Part shown: piece by piece, positions 1-8,200 of the stretch
How positions within the stretch are numbered: the stretch's first letter is position 1
How the letters are laid out: the number at the start of each line of letters is the position of its first letter
From: CAKSXP01 sp964609305
GTDB lineage: Bacteria; Bacillota; Clostridia; Oscillospirales; Oscillospiraceae
DNA: 64,000 nucleotides
Assembly: GCA_964609305.1 (NCBI GenBank)
Contig: CAZSRK010000001.1
Coordinates: 1-64,000 of the forward strand
Reading direction: 5' to 3'
Notes under the pieces: generated by a model
Seen by the model: only the letters and a program-made list of their open reading frames with translations
Databases searched by the model: none
Told to the model about the DNA's origin: nothing
Position numbers and translations under genes: made by a program

Positions 1-28
1 TCATCTGTATCGACTGACAGCTTTTACA

Positions 29-62
29 GGCCGCATCCCAAATGGGATGCGGCCTTTTTTGT
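29..62 (+). terminator. Rho-independent terminator of an upstream gene
   Basis: A 12-bp perfect stem (29-40 with 43-54) and a 2-nt loop are followed by a run of T. It ends a transcript entering from the left edge of the window. Just after it is a perfect inverted repeat, GTTTGAGT-gg-ACTCAAAC (61-78), which could be a second hairpin or a protein site. Confidence 0.85.
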
Positions 63-92
63 TTGAGTGGACTCAAACATTTCAAGACAGTA

Positions 93-238
93 TTAACATT
101 AGTTAACATTCGCCATTCTAAATGACGGTATTTAACGCGCCTTTTAGTACATATTATACAAAAATATTTAACCATTTAACGGAAATAAATAAGAATTGCA
201 CAAAAAGTCTTGATTTTTATTTAACAATGAGTTAATAT
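93..238 (+). promoter_or_regulatory. Candidate promoter with TTAAC palindromes
   Basis: A TTGATT (210-215), 17-nt spacer, TAATAT (233-238) promoter can be read upstream of the lipoprotein gene. Inside it is TTAAC-N5-GTTAA (221-235), a palindrome overlapping spacer and -10. A similar TTAAC-N4-GTTAA lies at 93-106, and further TTAAC words start at 132, 168 and 176. The spacing and symmetry suggest operators for a repressor or activator of the solute-binding protein. This is inference from sequence only. Confidence 0.45.
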
Positions 239-285
239 TTAAGAATCAAATCCCACACTGGGAAATATTAAGGGAGGACACCAAT

Positions 286-1977
286 ATGAAAAGACGCACA
301 CTCTCGCTCTTGCTGGCGTTGGCGTTTGTTTTGCTCCTGATGGCCGGTTGCGGCAGTCAGGAGGCGGAATCCACCCCGACGGAAGCGCCTGCCACCGATT
401 CCCCGGCAACGGATACCCCGGAAGATACTCCCGACGAGCCCGAAGACCCCGGCGAAACACCGGCAGAAGACCCCAAGGCTCACTTCCCTCTGGCTGAAGA
501 GGAGGTAGTATTTACTTTCTTCGCGTCGGCGCCTCAGGCGATCGGCAGGGCCATAGAGAGCTTCAACGACAACTCTGTTTACAAGAGGATGCTCGAACTG
601 ACAAATGTCAACTTCGAATTCATAAGTCCGCCGCAGGAGCTTGCGGGGCAGCAATTTAATATAGTCATAGGCACCGGCGACTATCCGGACGTAATGTCGC
701 AGTTCAGCCAGTACTATGCCCCCGGCTATGACGCTGCAATAGACGAGGGTGTCATCCAGCCCCTCAACGACGCGGTAGAAGAGTACATGCCCAGCTATTA
801 CGCTTTCCTGCAGGAAAATCCGGACATCAACAAAAAGGTCCACTCTGACACTGGCAATCTCTGGGGTATCGGCGGCGTTACGCTCGACAGCCCCGCCGAG
901 TGGGGCCCGATGATACGTCAGGACTGGCTTGAGGAGGCCGGCTTTGACACACCAATAACGCTTGCCGATTGGGAAGAGGCTCTGACCGCCTTCAGGGACA
1001 ACGGACATCCGGGCCTTATTCTGATGAACACCGGCTATCCTGACTTCTTCGGCAACGCCTATCCCGTGCTTAGCGCTTTCGGCGTCACGGGTATCGGCAC
1101 AGCTCAGGGCGCACCGGGATTTATAAACGACAACGGCACAGCGGTATTCACCCCGCTGCTCGACGGTTATAAGGATTATCTGCTGCTCATGCAGGACTGG
1201 TTCTCCAAGGGCCTTATCGACCCCGACTTCATGAGCATCACGCAGATGACTCTGCCCGACATGATCGCCAATGAGGAAACAGGAATCTTCTGCTGGAACT
1301 GGTCGGAGATGGACCCCTTTGAAGAGATGACTGGCAACCCCGACTGTGACATCGAGCCCATTCCAAACCCGGTAATCAACGAGGGCGACGAGCTGCATTT
1401 GTACAACTACAACGATCCCTGCCGCAGCGGCACCTGCTTCTCCGGCAATCTGAGCCAGGATGATCTCGGCATCCTGCTGAGATATTTCGACTACTTCTGG
1501 ACGGACGAGGGCTATATCCTTAAAAACTTCGGCGTCGAAGGCGAGGGCTTTGAGTTTGACGAGAACGGAGAGCCTGCATATACCGAGCTGATATATGACA
1601 ATCCCAACGAGTCCTGGTCCATGAGCCTGTGTCTGGATGTCTACACCCTCAACAACGGCGTCGGACCCGGCAACTGGGAAGGAAGATACTATCTGCCGAC
1701 CATATCCGATTCTGCAAGGCTCTGTAACACCCTGTGGTCCAATGACGGAGCTTACTACTTCCCGTCCGTCACGCTGACGAGCGACGAATCGTCCGAGTCC
1801 AGCTCCATCCTGGCAGAGATACAAACCTATGTATCCGAGTACACGCTGGCCGCTATTGTCGGCGAAACGGACATCGAAGCGACCTGGGCAGATTATTGCT
1901 CCACTATCGAGGGCTTCAATTCCGACAGGCTGACCGATATCTACCAGGCGGCCCTTGACAGATACCTGGCAAGGTAA
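286..1977 (+). CDS. Extracellular solute-binding lipoprotein (sugar ABC type)
   Basis: This 563-residue protein would be the membrane-anchored binding component of an ABC importer. It has a lipoprotein signal: basic start, hydrophobic stretch, and lipobox LMAGC with the lipidated Cys at residue 22. A Thr/Pro/Glu-rich linker (about 27-65) leads to a type-1 solute-binding fold of the large LipO/YtcQ-like family, which usually binds oligosaccharides. The start is fixed by AGGGAGGA 6-8 nt upstream. No permease or ATPase gene follows; a terminator lies 94 nt downstream, so the gene is an orphan and must use transport subunits coded elsewhere. The substrate cannot be read from the sequence. Confidence 0.88.
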   Translation: MKRRTLSLLLALAFVLLLMAGCGSQEAESTPTEAPATDSPATDTPEDTPDEPEDPGETPAEDPKAHFPLAEEEVVFTFFASAPQAIGRAIESFNDNSVYKRMLELTNVNFEFISPPQELAGQQFNIVIGTGDYPDVMSQFSQYYAPGYDAAIDEGVIQPLNDAVEEYMPSYYAFLQENPDINKKVHSDTGNLWGIGGVTLDSPAEWGPMIRQDWLEEAGFDTPITLADWEEALTAFRDNGHPGLILMNTGYPDFFGNAYPVLSAFGVTGIGTAQGAPGFINDNGTAVFTPLLDGYKDYLLLMQDWFSKGLIDPDFMSITQMTLPDMIANEETGIFCWNWSEMDPFEEMTGNPDCDIEPIPNPVINEGDELHLYNYNDPCRSGTCFSGNLSQDDLGILLRYFDYFWTDEGYILKNFGVEGEGFEFDENGEPAYTELIYDNPNESWSMSLCLDVYTLNNGVGPGNWEGRYYLPTISDSARLCNTLWSNDGAYYFPSVTLTSDESSESSSILAEIQTYVSEYTLAAIVGETDIEATWADYCSTIEGFNSDRLTDIYQAALDRYLAR

Positions 1978-2070
1978 TACAGTTTCATCACGTAAATAAC
2001 GCCATAAAAAGCGGCGGGCCAGAAGGCCTGGCCTGACAGGGACAACACAAAAACCATTTCAGGACACAGG

Positions 2071-2107
2071 AAACTGCCGCAGGACTTTGGTCCTGCGGCA
2101 GTTTTTC
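2071..2107 (+). terminator. Terminator after the lipoprotein gene
   Basis: A GC-rich perfect stem (aaactgccgcagga with tcctgcggcagttt) and a 6-nt loop are followed by T-rich sequence. From here to 2243 I see no gene. Confidence 0.9.
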
Positions 2108-2243
2108 TTTTTACGTTATACATTTGACCTTAATTCATAGGTCGAGGAATATGCAAACTGTCATGCCACATTTCCCTTTTCTCTCTTGCAAGCATTCGGG
2201 AGCTCGTATATAATTTTAGCGAATATTGTAACAAGATAGTTTT

Positions 2244-2287
2244 GACAAGGGGTACCCCTTGTCGTGCTTGTGGAATACAAGCACGAC
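2244..2287. promoter_or_regulatory. Two overlapping inverted repeats upstream of the sigma-factor operon
   Basis: GACAAGGGGTACCCCTTGTC (2244-2263) is a perfect 20-nt palindrome. It shares its last 3 nt with a second inverted repeat, GTCGTGCTTGT-ggaat-ACAAGCACGAC (2261-2287). The two stems compete for the shared bases. No T run follows, so this is not an ordinary terminator. A TTGACA at 2242-2247 overlaps the first palindrome and could be a -35 box, but I find no good -10 at 17 nt. It is a candidate operator or RNA switch for the gene starting at 2313. Confidence 0.5.
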
Positions 2288-2312
2288 AATTTCTTTGATA
2301 GGTGGTGCGGGA

Positions 2313-2504
2313 ATGAAAGGTTATCTGTCTATCCGGGAGGCGGCGGAAAAATGGGACGTCTCGCAGCGGCGTGTTCAGCAGTATTGCTTAGACGGGCGCA
2401 TACCCGGCGCAGAGCCTTTTGCCAATGTCTGGGTCATCTCCGACACCGCAAAAAATTCAACTGACCCACGTAAAAAGAAAGACAGGGGGCGCAGTCATGA
2501 ATGA
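2313..2504 (+). CDS. Small MerR/excisionase-like HTH DNA-binding protein
   Basis: A 63-residue protein whose first half (GYLSIREAAEKWDVSQRRVQ) matches the winged helix-turn-helix of excisionase/MerR-like domains common in Clostridia mobile and surface-protein loci. The tail is short and basic. I chose the internal ATG because the domain begins there and AGGTGG lies about 8 nt upstream; an upstream ATG at 2259 lies within the palindromes. It overlaps the sigma-factor gene by 8 nt, so the two are probably translationally coupled. It may act on the inverted repeats just upstream (inference). Confidence 0.65.
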   Translation: MKGYLSIREAAEKWDVSQRRVQQYCLDGRIPGAEPFANVWVISDTAKNSTDPRKKKDRGRSHE

Positions 2505-3036
2505 CGAAGAACTTTACCGCCGCTATCTGGATGGCGATGCGGCGGGGCTTGCGGAACTAATGGAAAAATACGGCGATGCTCTGACACTATACATGGATGG
2601 CTATCTGGGCGATATTCACGAGTCCGAGGATTTGATGATCGAGGTTTTTTCCTATCTGCTTACAAAACGCCCCCATATCCGGGACGGCGGGTTGAGAACC
2701 TATCTTTATAAAGCTGCCCGTCACATGGCGCTGCGGCATAAAAACAGGCGGCACGCTGTTTTCAGCCTGGAGGATTTAACACAGGAACCGGGGACGGAAA
2801 CGCTGATCGAGGAAGTTGTGGGCAACGCGGAGCTCGCCCATATTCTGCACCTGTGCATGGGACGGCTGCACACAGACTACCGGGAGGCGTTGTATCTCAC
2901 TTACTTCGAGGGTCTGAGCTATGTGGAAGCCGCCGAGGTCATGAAGAAAAACGTTAAGCAGATTACGAACCTGGTCTACCGCGGCAAGCAGAGCCTGCGG
3001 GAACTTTTGGAAAAGGAGGGCATCGCCAATGCGTAG
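2497..3036 (+). CDS. ECF-like sigma-70 family RNA polymerase sigma factor
   Basis: A 179-residue protein with sigma region 2 (about residues 5-75, including the RTYLYKAARHMALRHK promoter-melting helix) and sigma region 4 helix-turn-helix (about 122-172, DYREALYLTYFEGLSYVEAA). It lacks regions 1 and 3, as ECF sigma factors do. The start is the ATG inside the end of the HTH gene. It overlaps the next small membrane gene by 8 nt and lies in a compact operon ending in a PrsW protease. PrsW is known to cut anti-sigma factors, so a signal-controlled sigma is likely. Its promoters are not identified. Confidence 0.85.
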   Translation: MNDEELYRRYLDGDAAGLAELMEKYGDALTLYMDGYLGDIHESEDLMIEVFSYLLTKRPHIRDGGLRTYLYKAARHMALRHKNRRHAVFSLEDLTQEPGTETLIEEVVGNAELAHILHLCMGRLHTDYREALYLTYFEGLSYVEAAEVMKKNVKQITNLVYRGKQSLRELLEKEGIANA

Positions 3037-3385
3037 CAATGAAGAGCGCGTGGCCGCCGTCAAGCAGCGCGTGGCACAAATTGAGCGGCAGAAACGGCAG
3101 CGAAAAAAACGCATCGCGGCGCTGTCCGCTGCTGCGGTCTGTCTCATTATAATCATCGGTCTTTCCTTCGCCATGCCCGGCCTTTCGGAAAAGCTCATTA
3201 CATGGGATAACACCGGATATGAGACGGCGGCAAGCATTTTCAGCGGCAGTGCAGTTGCCGGATATATTATTATTGGGATTTTGGTCTTTGCACTGGGAGT
3301 GTGCGTGACCGTCCTGTGCTTCAGGCTCAAGGTTTTTCAGAAAAAGGATGAGGAAACGGGTGACGGCAATGGTGGAGTTCATTGA
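3029..3385 (+). CDS. Small two-TM membrane protein, possible anti-sigma or sensor
   Basis: The 118-residue product has a very basic cytoplasmic N-terminus (about 1-30, rich in Arg, Lys and Gln), TM1 about 31-50, an outside loop of about 25 residues, TM2 about 76-98 and a short charged tail. I recognise no family. Its place directly after the sigma gene and before PrsW makes it the best anti-sigma candidate, but it lacks a recognisable zinc anti-sigma motif. A similar protein is coded at 4798, just before the SLH gene, with the same basic-TM-loop-TM plan and a shared TVLC motif in TM2. Confidence 0.7.
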   Translation: MRSNEERVAAVKQRVAQIERQKRQRKKRIAALSAAAVCLIIIIGLSFAMPGLSEKLITWDNTGYETAASIFSGSAVAGYIIIGILVFALGVCVTVLCFRLKVFQKKDEETGDGNGGVH

Positions 3386-3998
3386 CAACCTAACACAATT
3401 GCTGGCCGCTCTGTCCTGCTGTGTCCTGTCCGGCGTGTTTTATCTTCGGAGTCGTAAACAGCCGTATTTCCTGCTGTGCTGCTTTTACGGCTGTTTTGGA
3501 CTCGGACTGCTCTACTGGCTGCTCTATACGCTCCTTGTCACGGACGCGCCGCCCATGTTCTATGTGTCGGATATTGGTTGGATCAGCTGCTATCTCTTTT
3601 TGCTTCTGCTGCAATACAGCCTTTCCGACGAGGAAGAACGCTCGTTCCGAAGCCGGTTGCCGTGGCTTGCGCTGGCGGTGGAAATACCATTGACGGCGTA
3701 CTTTATCAGCATCGGCGACGTGCTGTATAACCTGATTGTCGGCGCGCTGATGGCCGCAATGCTCTGGTTTGCCATACGCGGTCTTGTCTGGCAGAGAAGG
3801 CAACCGGAGACGGAACGAGGAAAACTGTTTTTCCATCTTGTGATGGTAGGCTTTATCGTACTGGAAAACTGCCTGTGGCTCTCCAGCTATCCCTGGGTGA
3901 GCGACACGCTGACAAACCCGTACTTCTGGTTCGACTTCGCCGTGACCGCCTCGTTTACGCTTCTGCTCCCAGCAGCGAGAAAGGCGGTGAATGCATGA
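3369..3998 (+). CDS. Multi-TM membrane protein of unknown function
   Basis: About 209 residues, with roughly six to seven hydrophobic helices over most of the length, resembling sensor-type integral membrane domains rather than a transporter. No soluble domain is present. ATG codons at 3348 and 3369 are both possible; I prefer 3369 because the upstream Shine-Dalgarno at 3348 is too close to that codon. It overlaps its neighbours on both sides (ATGA overlap with the PrsW gene), so it belongs to the sigma operon. A signal-sensing role is inference. Confidence 0.65.
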   Translation: MVEFIDNLTQLLAALSCCVLSGVFYLRSRKQPYFLLCCFYGCFGLGLLYWLLYTLLVTDAPPMFYVSDIGWISCYLFLLLLQYSLSDEEERSFRSRLPWLALAVEIPLTAYFISIGDVLYNLIVGALMAAMLWFAIRGLVWQRRQPETERGKLFFHLVMVGFIVLENCLWLSSYPWVSDTLTNPYFWFDFAVTASFTLLLPAARKAVNA

Positions 3999-4639
3999 CC
4001 TATATCGAGAATATCTTTGTATGTATCGCAGCTCCGCTGCTGGTGGCCGCTTTTTGCATGGGAAGGAAGTATCTCCGCTTTTTCCTCTTTGCCTTTGCTG
4101 GCATGGGGGTCTGCCTGCTCTCGGCCTACGTGAACACCTTTTTTGCAGCCCTCTACGGTGCCTCGCCCTTTAACGCCACGGCGGAGATTGCGCCAGTTGT
4201 GGAGGAAGTGATGAAGCTGCTGCCCCTGCTCTTTTACCTGCTGGTGTTCGAGCCGGAGCGCGCGCACATCCGCACGGCAGTGTTTATCGTAGCGGCGGGG
4301 TTCGCCACCTTTGAGAACGTCTGCTACCTGATACAGCATGGGGCAGATAACTTTAGCTTCCTGCTGATACGTGGCTTTGGCACGGGCGCGATGCACATCG
4401 TCTGCGGCGCTATCGTCGGCACAGGGCTTATCTTTGTGTGGAGGCGGGGCTGGCTGACTGTGGCGGGTACCTGCGGCCTTCTGGGCGCCGCCGTGATATT
4501 TCACGGGATCTACAACCTCCTGATTGCCTACGGCGGCTGGGTGCAATACATTGCCTACGCCATGCCCATCTCGGTCATGCTGCTGGGGAAAGCGGCGGGC
4601 AGATACTTTTCGGCGTTTCCCCAACAGACGGAAAACTAA
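3995..4639 (+). CDS. prsW: PrsW-family intramembrane metalloprotease
   Basis: A 214-residue polytopic protein with the three PrsW signatures: VVEEVMK (Glu70, Glu71), FATFEN (103-108) and the His motifs at HIVCG (His134) and FHGIYN (His170). In Bacillus subtilis PrsW makes the first cut in the anti-sigma factor RsiW. The start overlaps the preceding stop as ATGA, with AAAGGCGG upstream. As last gene of the sigma operon it probably releases the neighbouring sigma factor by cutting one of the small membrane proteins. It is close to the usual PrsW length. Confidence 0.85.
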   Translation: MTYIENIFVCIAAPLLVAAFCMGRKYLRFFLFAFAGMGVCLLSAYVNTFFAALYGASPFNATAEIAPVVEEVMKLLPLLFYLLVFEPERAHIRTAVFIVAAGFATFENVCYLIQHGADNFSFLLIRGFGTGAMHIVCGAIVGTGLIFVWRRGWLTVAGTCGLLGAAVIFHGIYNLLIAYGGWVQYIAYAMPISVMLLGKAAGRYFSAFPQQTEN

Positions 4640-4655
4640 ACAGCAAATGCGCTTA

Positions 4656-4682
4656 GAGCCGCCTTCGGGCGGCTCTTTTTCT
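4656..4682 (+). terminator. Terminator of the sigma-prsW operon
   Basis: GAGCCGCC-ttc-GGGCGGCTC stem followed by TTTTT. It separates the sigma operon from the small membrane gene and SLH gene that follow, which therefore need their own promoter between 4683 and 4780. Confidence 0.9.
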
Positions 4683-4797
4683 GTGCGCAAAAATTTTTAA
4701 GAAATTTGAGTTTCAGGTGAGAGTTTTTCGCGGGAAATGTACCTATATAGATGAGAAGCTTTTTCAGAGCCGACATTTTGGAAAGGAGGTACTAGGA

Positions 4798-5298
4798 ATG
4801 TATGATATGGCAACCCGTGTCAGGCTGGTAAAAAACCGGGTGCACCAAAAACTGTGCAGACGGGAAAAGCGCATTCTTGGCGGGCTGTCCGCCATGTGCC
4901 TGCTCCTGTGTGTGTCCCTTGCGGGGACATTCGGTGCGTTTACAGGTTTGGGACACCCCAGTGCGCCGGGTATGTATGGCTCCATGCTGCTGCACGAGGA
5001 CGTCGGCGGCTACGTGCTGGTGGGGGTGCTGTCCTTCACCGCGGCAGTCGTAATCACCGTGCTGTGCATGCGTTCAAGAGAAAAAGCAAAGGGAAGAGAT
5101 GAAAAAAAGAGGAATCGGAAGAGTGAAGAAACGGTTATTTTCAATTTTGCTTGCGTTGCTGGTGACAGTGTCACTGCTGCCCACCAGCGTCCTGGCATAT
5201 GTGGGCGCGAAATGGGATGCGGGCGGCGCCCAGGACTTTTACACGGACGGCAACCGGTTTGTCATGGAGAACGACTATATCTATTTTTCGGTCTTTGA
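4798..5298 (+). CDS. Small two-TM membrane protein, paralogue-like to the 3029 gene; 3' end probably frameshifted
   Basis: It has a consensus Shine-Dalgarno (GAAAGGAGGT). The first 100 residues show a basic start, TM1 about 28-47, an outside loop and TM2 about 73-92, the same plan as the protein at 3029. The open frame then runs 200 nt into the SLH gene in another frame, giving a tail with no membrane or domain character. If the A run at 5081-5085 had six A instead of five, the frame would stop at the TGA of 5100-5102, making an ATGA overlap with the SLH gene. I think the true end is there. It may be an anti-sigma or a secretion helper for the SLH protein. Confidence 0.6.
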   Translation: MYDMATRVRLVKNRVHQKLCRREKRILGGLSAMCLLLCVSLAGTFGAFTGLGHPSAPGMYGSMLLHEDVGGYVLVGVLSFTAAVVITVLCMRSREKAKGRDEKKRNRKSEETVIFNFACVAGDSVTAAHQRPGICGREMGCGRRPGLLHGRQPVCHGERLYLFFGL

Positions 5299-8200
5299 CA
5301 CATCGTCGGATTTCCTTGAACTCAAGGCAAAGAACGACACGAGTGCGGGACACAGCGGCATAACTCTTGAGTTCTTCGTAGAGTATCCCGGCCAGGACAA
5401 GAGAGAGATGAATGTCGAGTCCGCCACTCTGAGAACGGACGGCGCCCAGAACAGCGGGATGATCACCGCCGTGTTCACCTTCGGCAACGACCACTATCAG
5501 ACGCCGGGCGACGTGGAGATGACCTACACGGTGAACTACCAGCTCGTCCGCCTGGACGAGGGCAGCACAGGCAGCGGAACCGTCACCGAACCGATTATGC
5601 TGGTTGAGGGCGACGCGGGCACGACCTGGGCGCTGTTCGCCGACGGCGAGTTTGAATTTGAAGGCGAAGCACTGCCGGTGTTTGCGGGCGACGACCACGC
5701 CACGGTCTCCGTCCGTGACAGCCTGCTCTGGTTCTCCAACTTTGGGAACCCCGAGTATGACGGCGAGGTTCCGCAGGCGCCGGTGATGATTTCCAAGGCG
5801 GATCTGGACTACGGCGGGCCGGTAACGGCGGATTACAGCACAACCAATATCAGCCAGGGGCTGGACTGGATGGCCACCAACCCTGACGAAAACGCCACTG
5901 AATATCGTATCAACGAGGTGTTTGTGGACAGCTATGCCTACGCCAACCCCTTTGTCGCCACCTCGCAATTTTATAACTATTTTGATACTGCCGGCACGGA
6001 CAACGATCAGGGCGTGTGGGGCTTCGAGGGCGTCCGCTTTCCCACACAAATCTGCTATGAGCGGGACGACGACTTCGGCGCAAACTACGCTTACAGCTGC
6101 CTGATGGTGGAAACCGAAACAGCTTTTCATGAGCCGAACAGCCCCCAAACCGCCGACCTGCTCATCGGCTATCGGGATCTGATCAATACACAGGCAGATG
6201 AGCTCCCCACCGACCCCGATGAGATCACTATCTCCTCAAATGCAGACCGGCTGGCTGTCTACGCTGACGGAACGGTCACGCCCTATTATGGCAGCGGCAA
6301 TCCCGTGGCGGTGATACGCGGCGACTTTGAGCTGAGCAACGGTGTTTACAACTTCACCGGCGGCGCGGCGGCCCTCAGCCCCACGGTGACCGCGACCTGG
6401 GGTGACGGCGGTTACCTCCGCATCAGTAATGATGGCACGGTGGTCCAGAGCGGCGTGCACCTGAACGCGCCCAGCTTCAAGTTCTATCAGCCGCAGTCGG
6501 GCCATGAGGACGCCTTGAGTCTGAGCTTTGGTGCCGACGGGCTGGAGATGTCAGGCATGGGCAACAACGACGCCGTGCTCAATATCGACATCCCCGGGAC
6601 GAGCACGACGGTTACAGAGGGCACGGCCACGGTGAACGGCGGCCTGACGTTTGAAGGAAGTCTGCGCTTCAACAACATGTTCAGCCAGGCGGAGCTCAAT
6701 ATGACCGAGCTGAGCTATGCCCTAAATCAGGGGGTATTCACCGTGAACGGTGTGAAAGCGAACGGCTCGTTCGGCAGCGTCAACCTGCTTGGCTTTACAT
6801 TGGGCGAAGTGGAAGGCAGTATCGACACCTTTACTGATACCTACGATTTCACAGCCAGCATCAACGTGTTCAGCCTGCTGGAGGCCAAAGGCGAGCTGCA
6901 GCTCAAGCGCACCGACAGCGGCGAGCTGATGCCCAACAACCTCTATTTTGAGGTGGACAGCGCCATCGGCATCCCGCTGGTGCCTCCCGCACCGGTGGTC
7001 AAGCTCACCGGCGGCGGAGCGGGCTTCTACGGTCTGGCAGACACCGCCAACGGCGACTGGTACGCCATCCCGCCGCTCAAGTTCCGCGGCTCTGTGGATG
7101 CGGAAATTGTTGAGTTTCTGGAGGCCGACGGCGCCAACATTGTCCTGGGCCCCAGCGAATTTGAGCTCTCTGTGGACGAACTTAAAATCGCGGGCACCAA
7201 CTTCGCCGCCTTCAGCGGCGGCATCGGCATGTACCTGGGCGGCGACAAGATGACTTACGAAGGTACTGAATACAGCGGCCTGTCCGCCTCCGGCAGACTC
7301 TGGCTGGATATAGACCTGCCCAGTCAAAGTCTGAACTTTTTGGTGTTTGACGGGGAGCTGGCCGCCGGCATCTTCGGCGGCATGAACGAAAATGACCTCT
7401 ACCTCCGGGGCTACGGCAATTCCAGTTCCTATGCGGCGCTCCAGTTCCCGGACAGCTGGCCGCTTGTGGGCGGCTGGAACCTGCTGGGAGTGGGCGTGGA
7501 CGCGGCTGTTGCCGCCGAGACGCTGATTGATGGCGATAGTGTCAGCGACGCTGTAAGCAGTGCCTTTGAAAACATGGATCTGCAGGTGGGCCTGGCGGCC
7601 ACCGGCTCCTTCCTGGGCAGCGACGTGCGCGTGTGGGTCATCCTGCCCGACGTGGCGCAGAATTCCAGAGAGGACTACAACTGGGGCTGGGACTTCAAGT
7701 TCTGGGGCTCACTGGGTCGATGGGACTGGAGCGGTACGGCGATGAATATCCCGAGCAACGCCAGCGCCGCACCCGCGCTGATGTCCACTGCGCTGATGTC
7801 TAATGACAGCAACAGCACAGCGTCCAGGACAATCACCGTCTCTGGCACAGGGGAAGAGGATACCGCATACCTGGTACTGTCCTTCCCGGAAGGTACTCAG
7901 ATTGACCTCGGTCAAGTCTCTGTAACCAAGGATAACGGTGCGGACTTCAGCTTCACCCCCGTTCAGATTTCTGTCGACGGGAATGGCACCATCACTAACA
8001 GCGACACCGCCAATATCATAAGCGATATCGTGCCTCTGGCCGATGGTTCGGGCAGCAGCGAGCGCGTGCTTATCATCAAGGTCGGAGAAGGAACCGGCGC
8101 TGACGGCACTTACACCGTGAGCTTCGGCGAGGATGAAGGCACAATAGAGCCTGCGTACTCTACGGCCAATGTTGTATCTCCAGCTGACGGGCTGGGCAGC

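Noticed and set aside
268..1824. 518-codon minus-strand frame opposite the lipoprotein gene
   Set aside because: It mirrors the plus-strand gene; it has no Shine-Dalgarno, no known domain, and the plus-strand protein has a clear lipobox.
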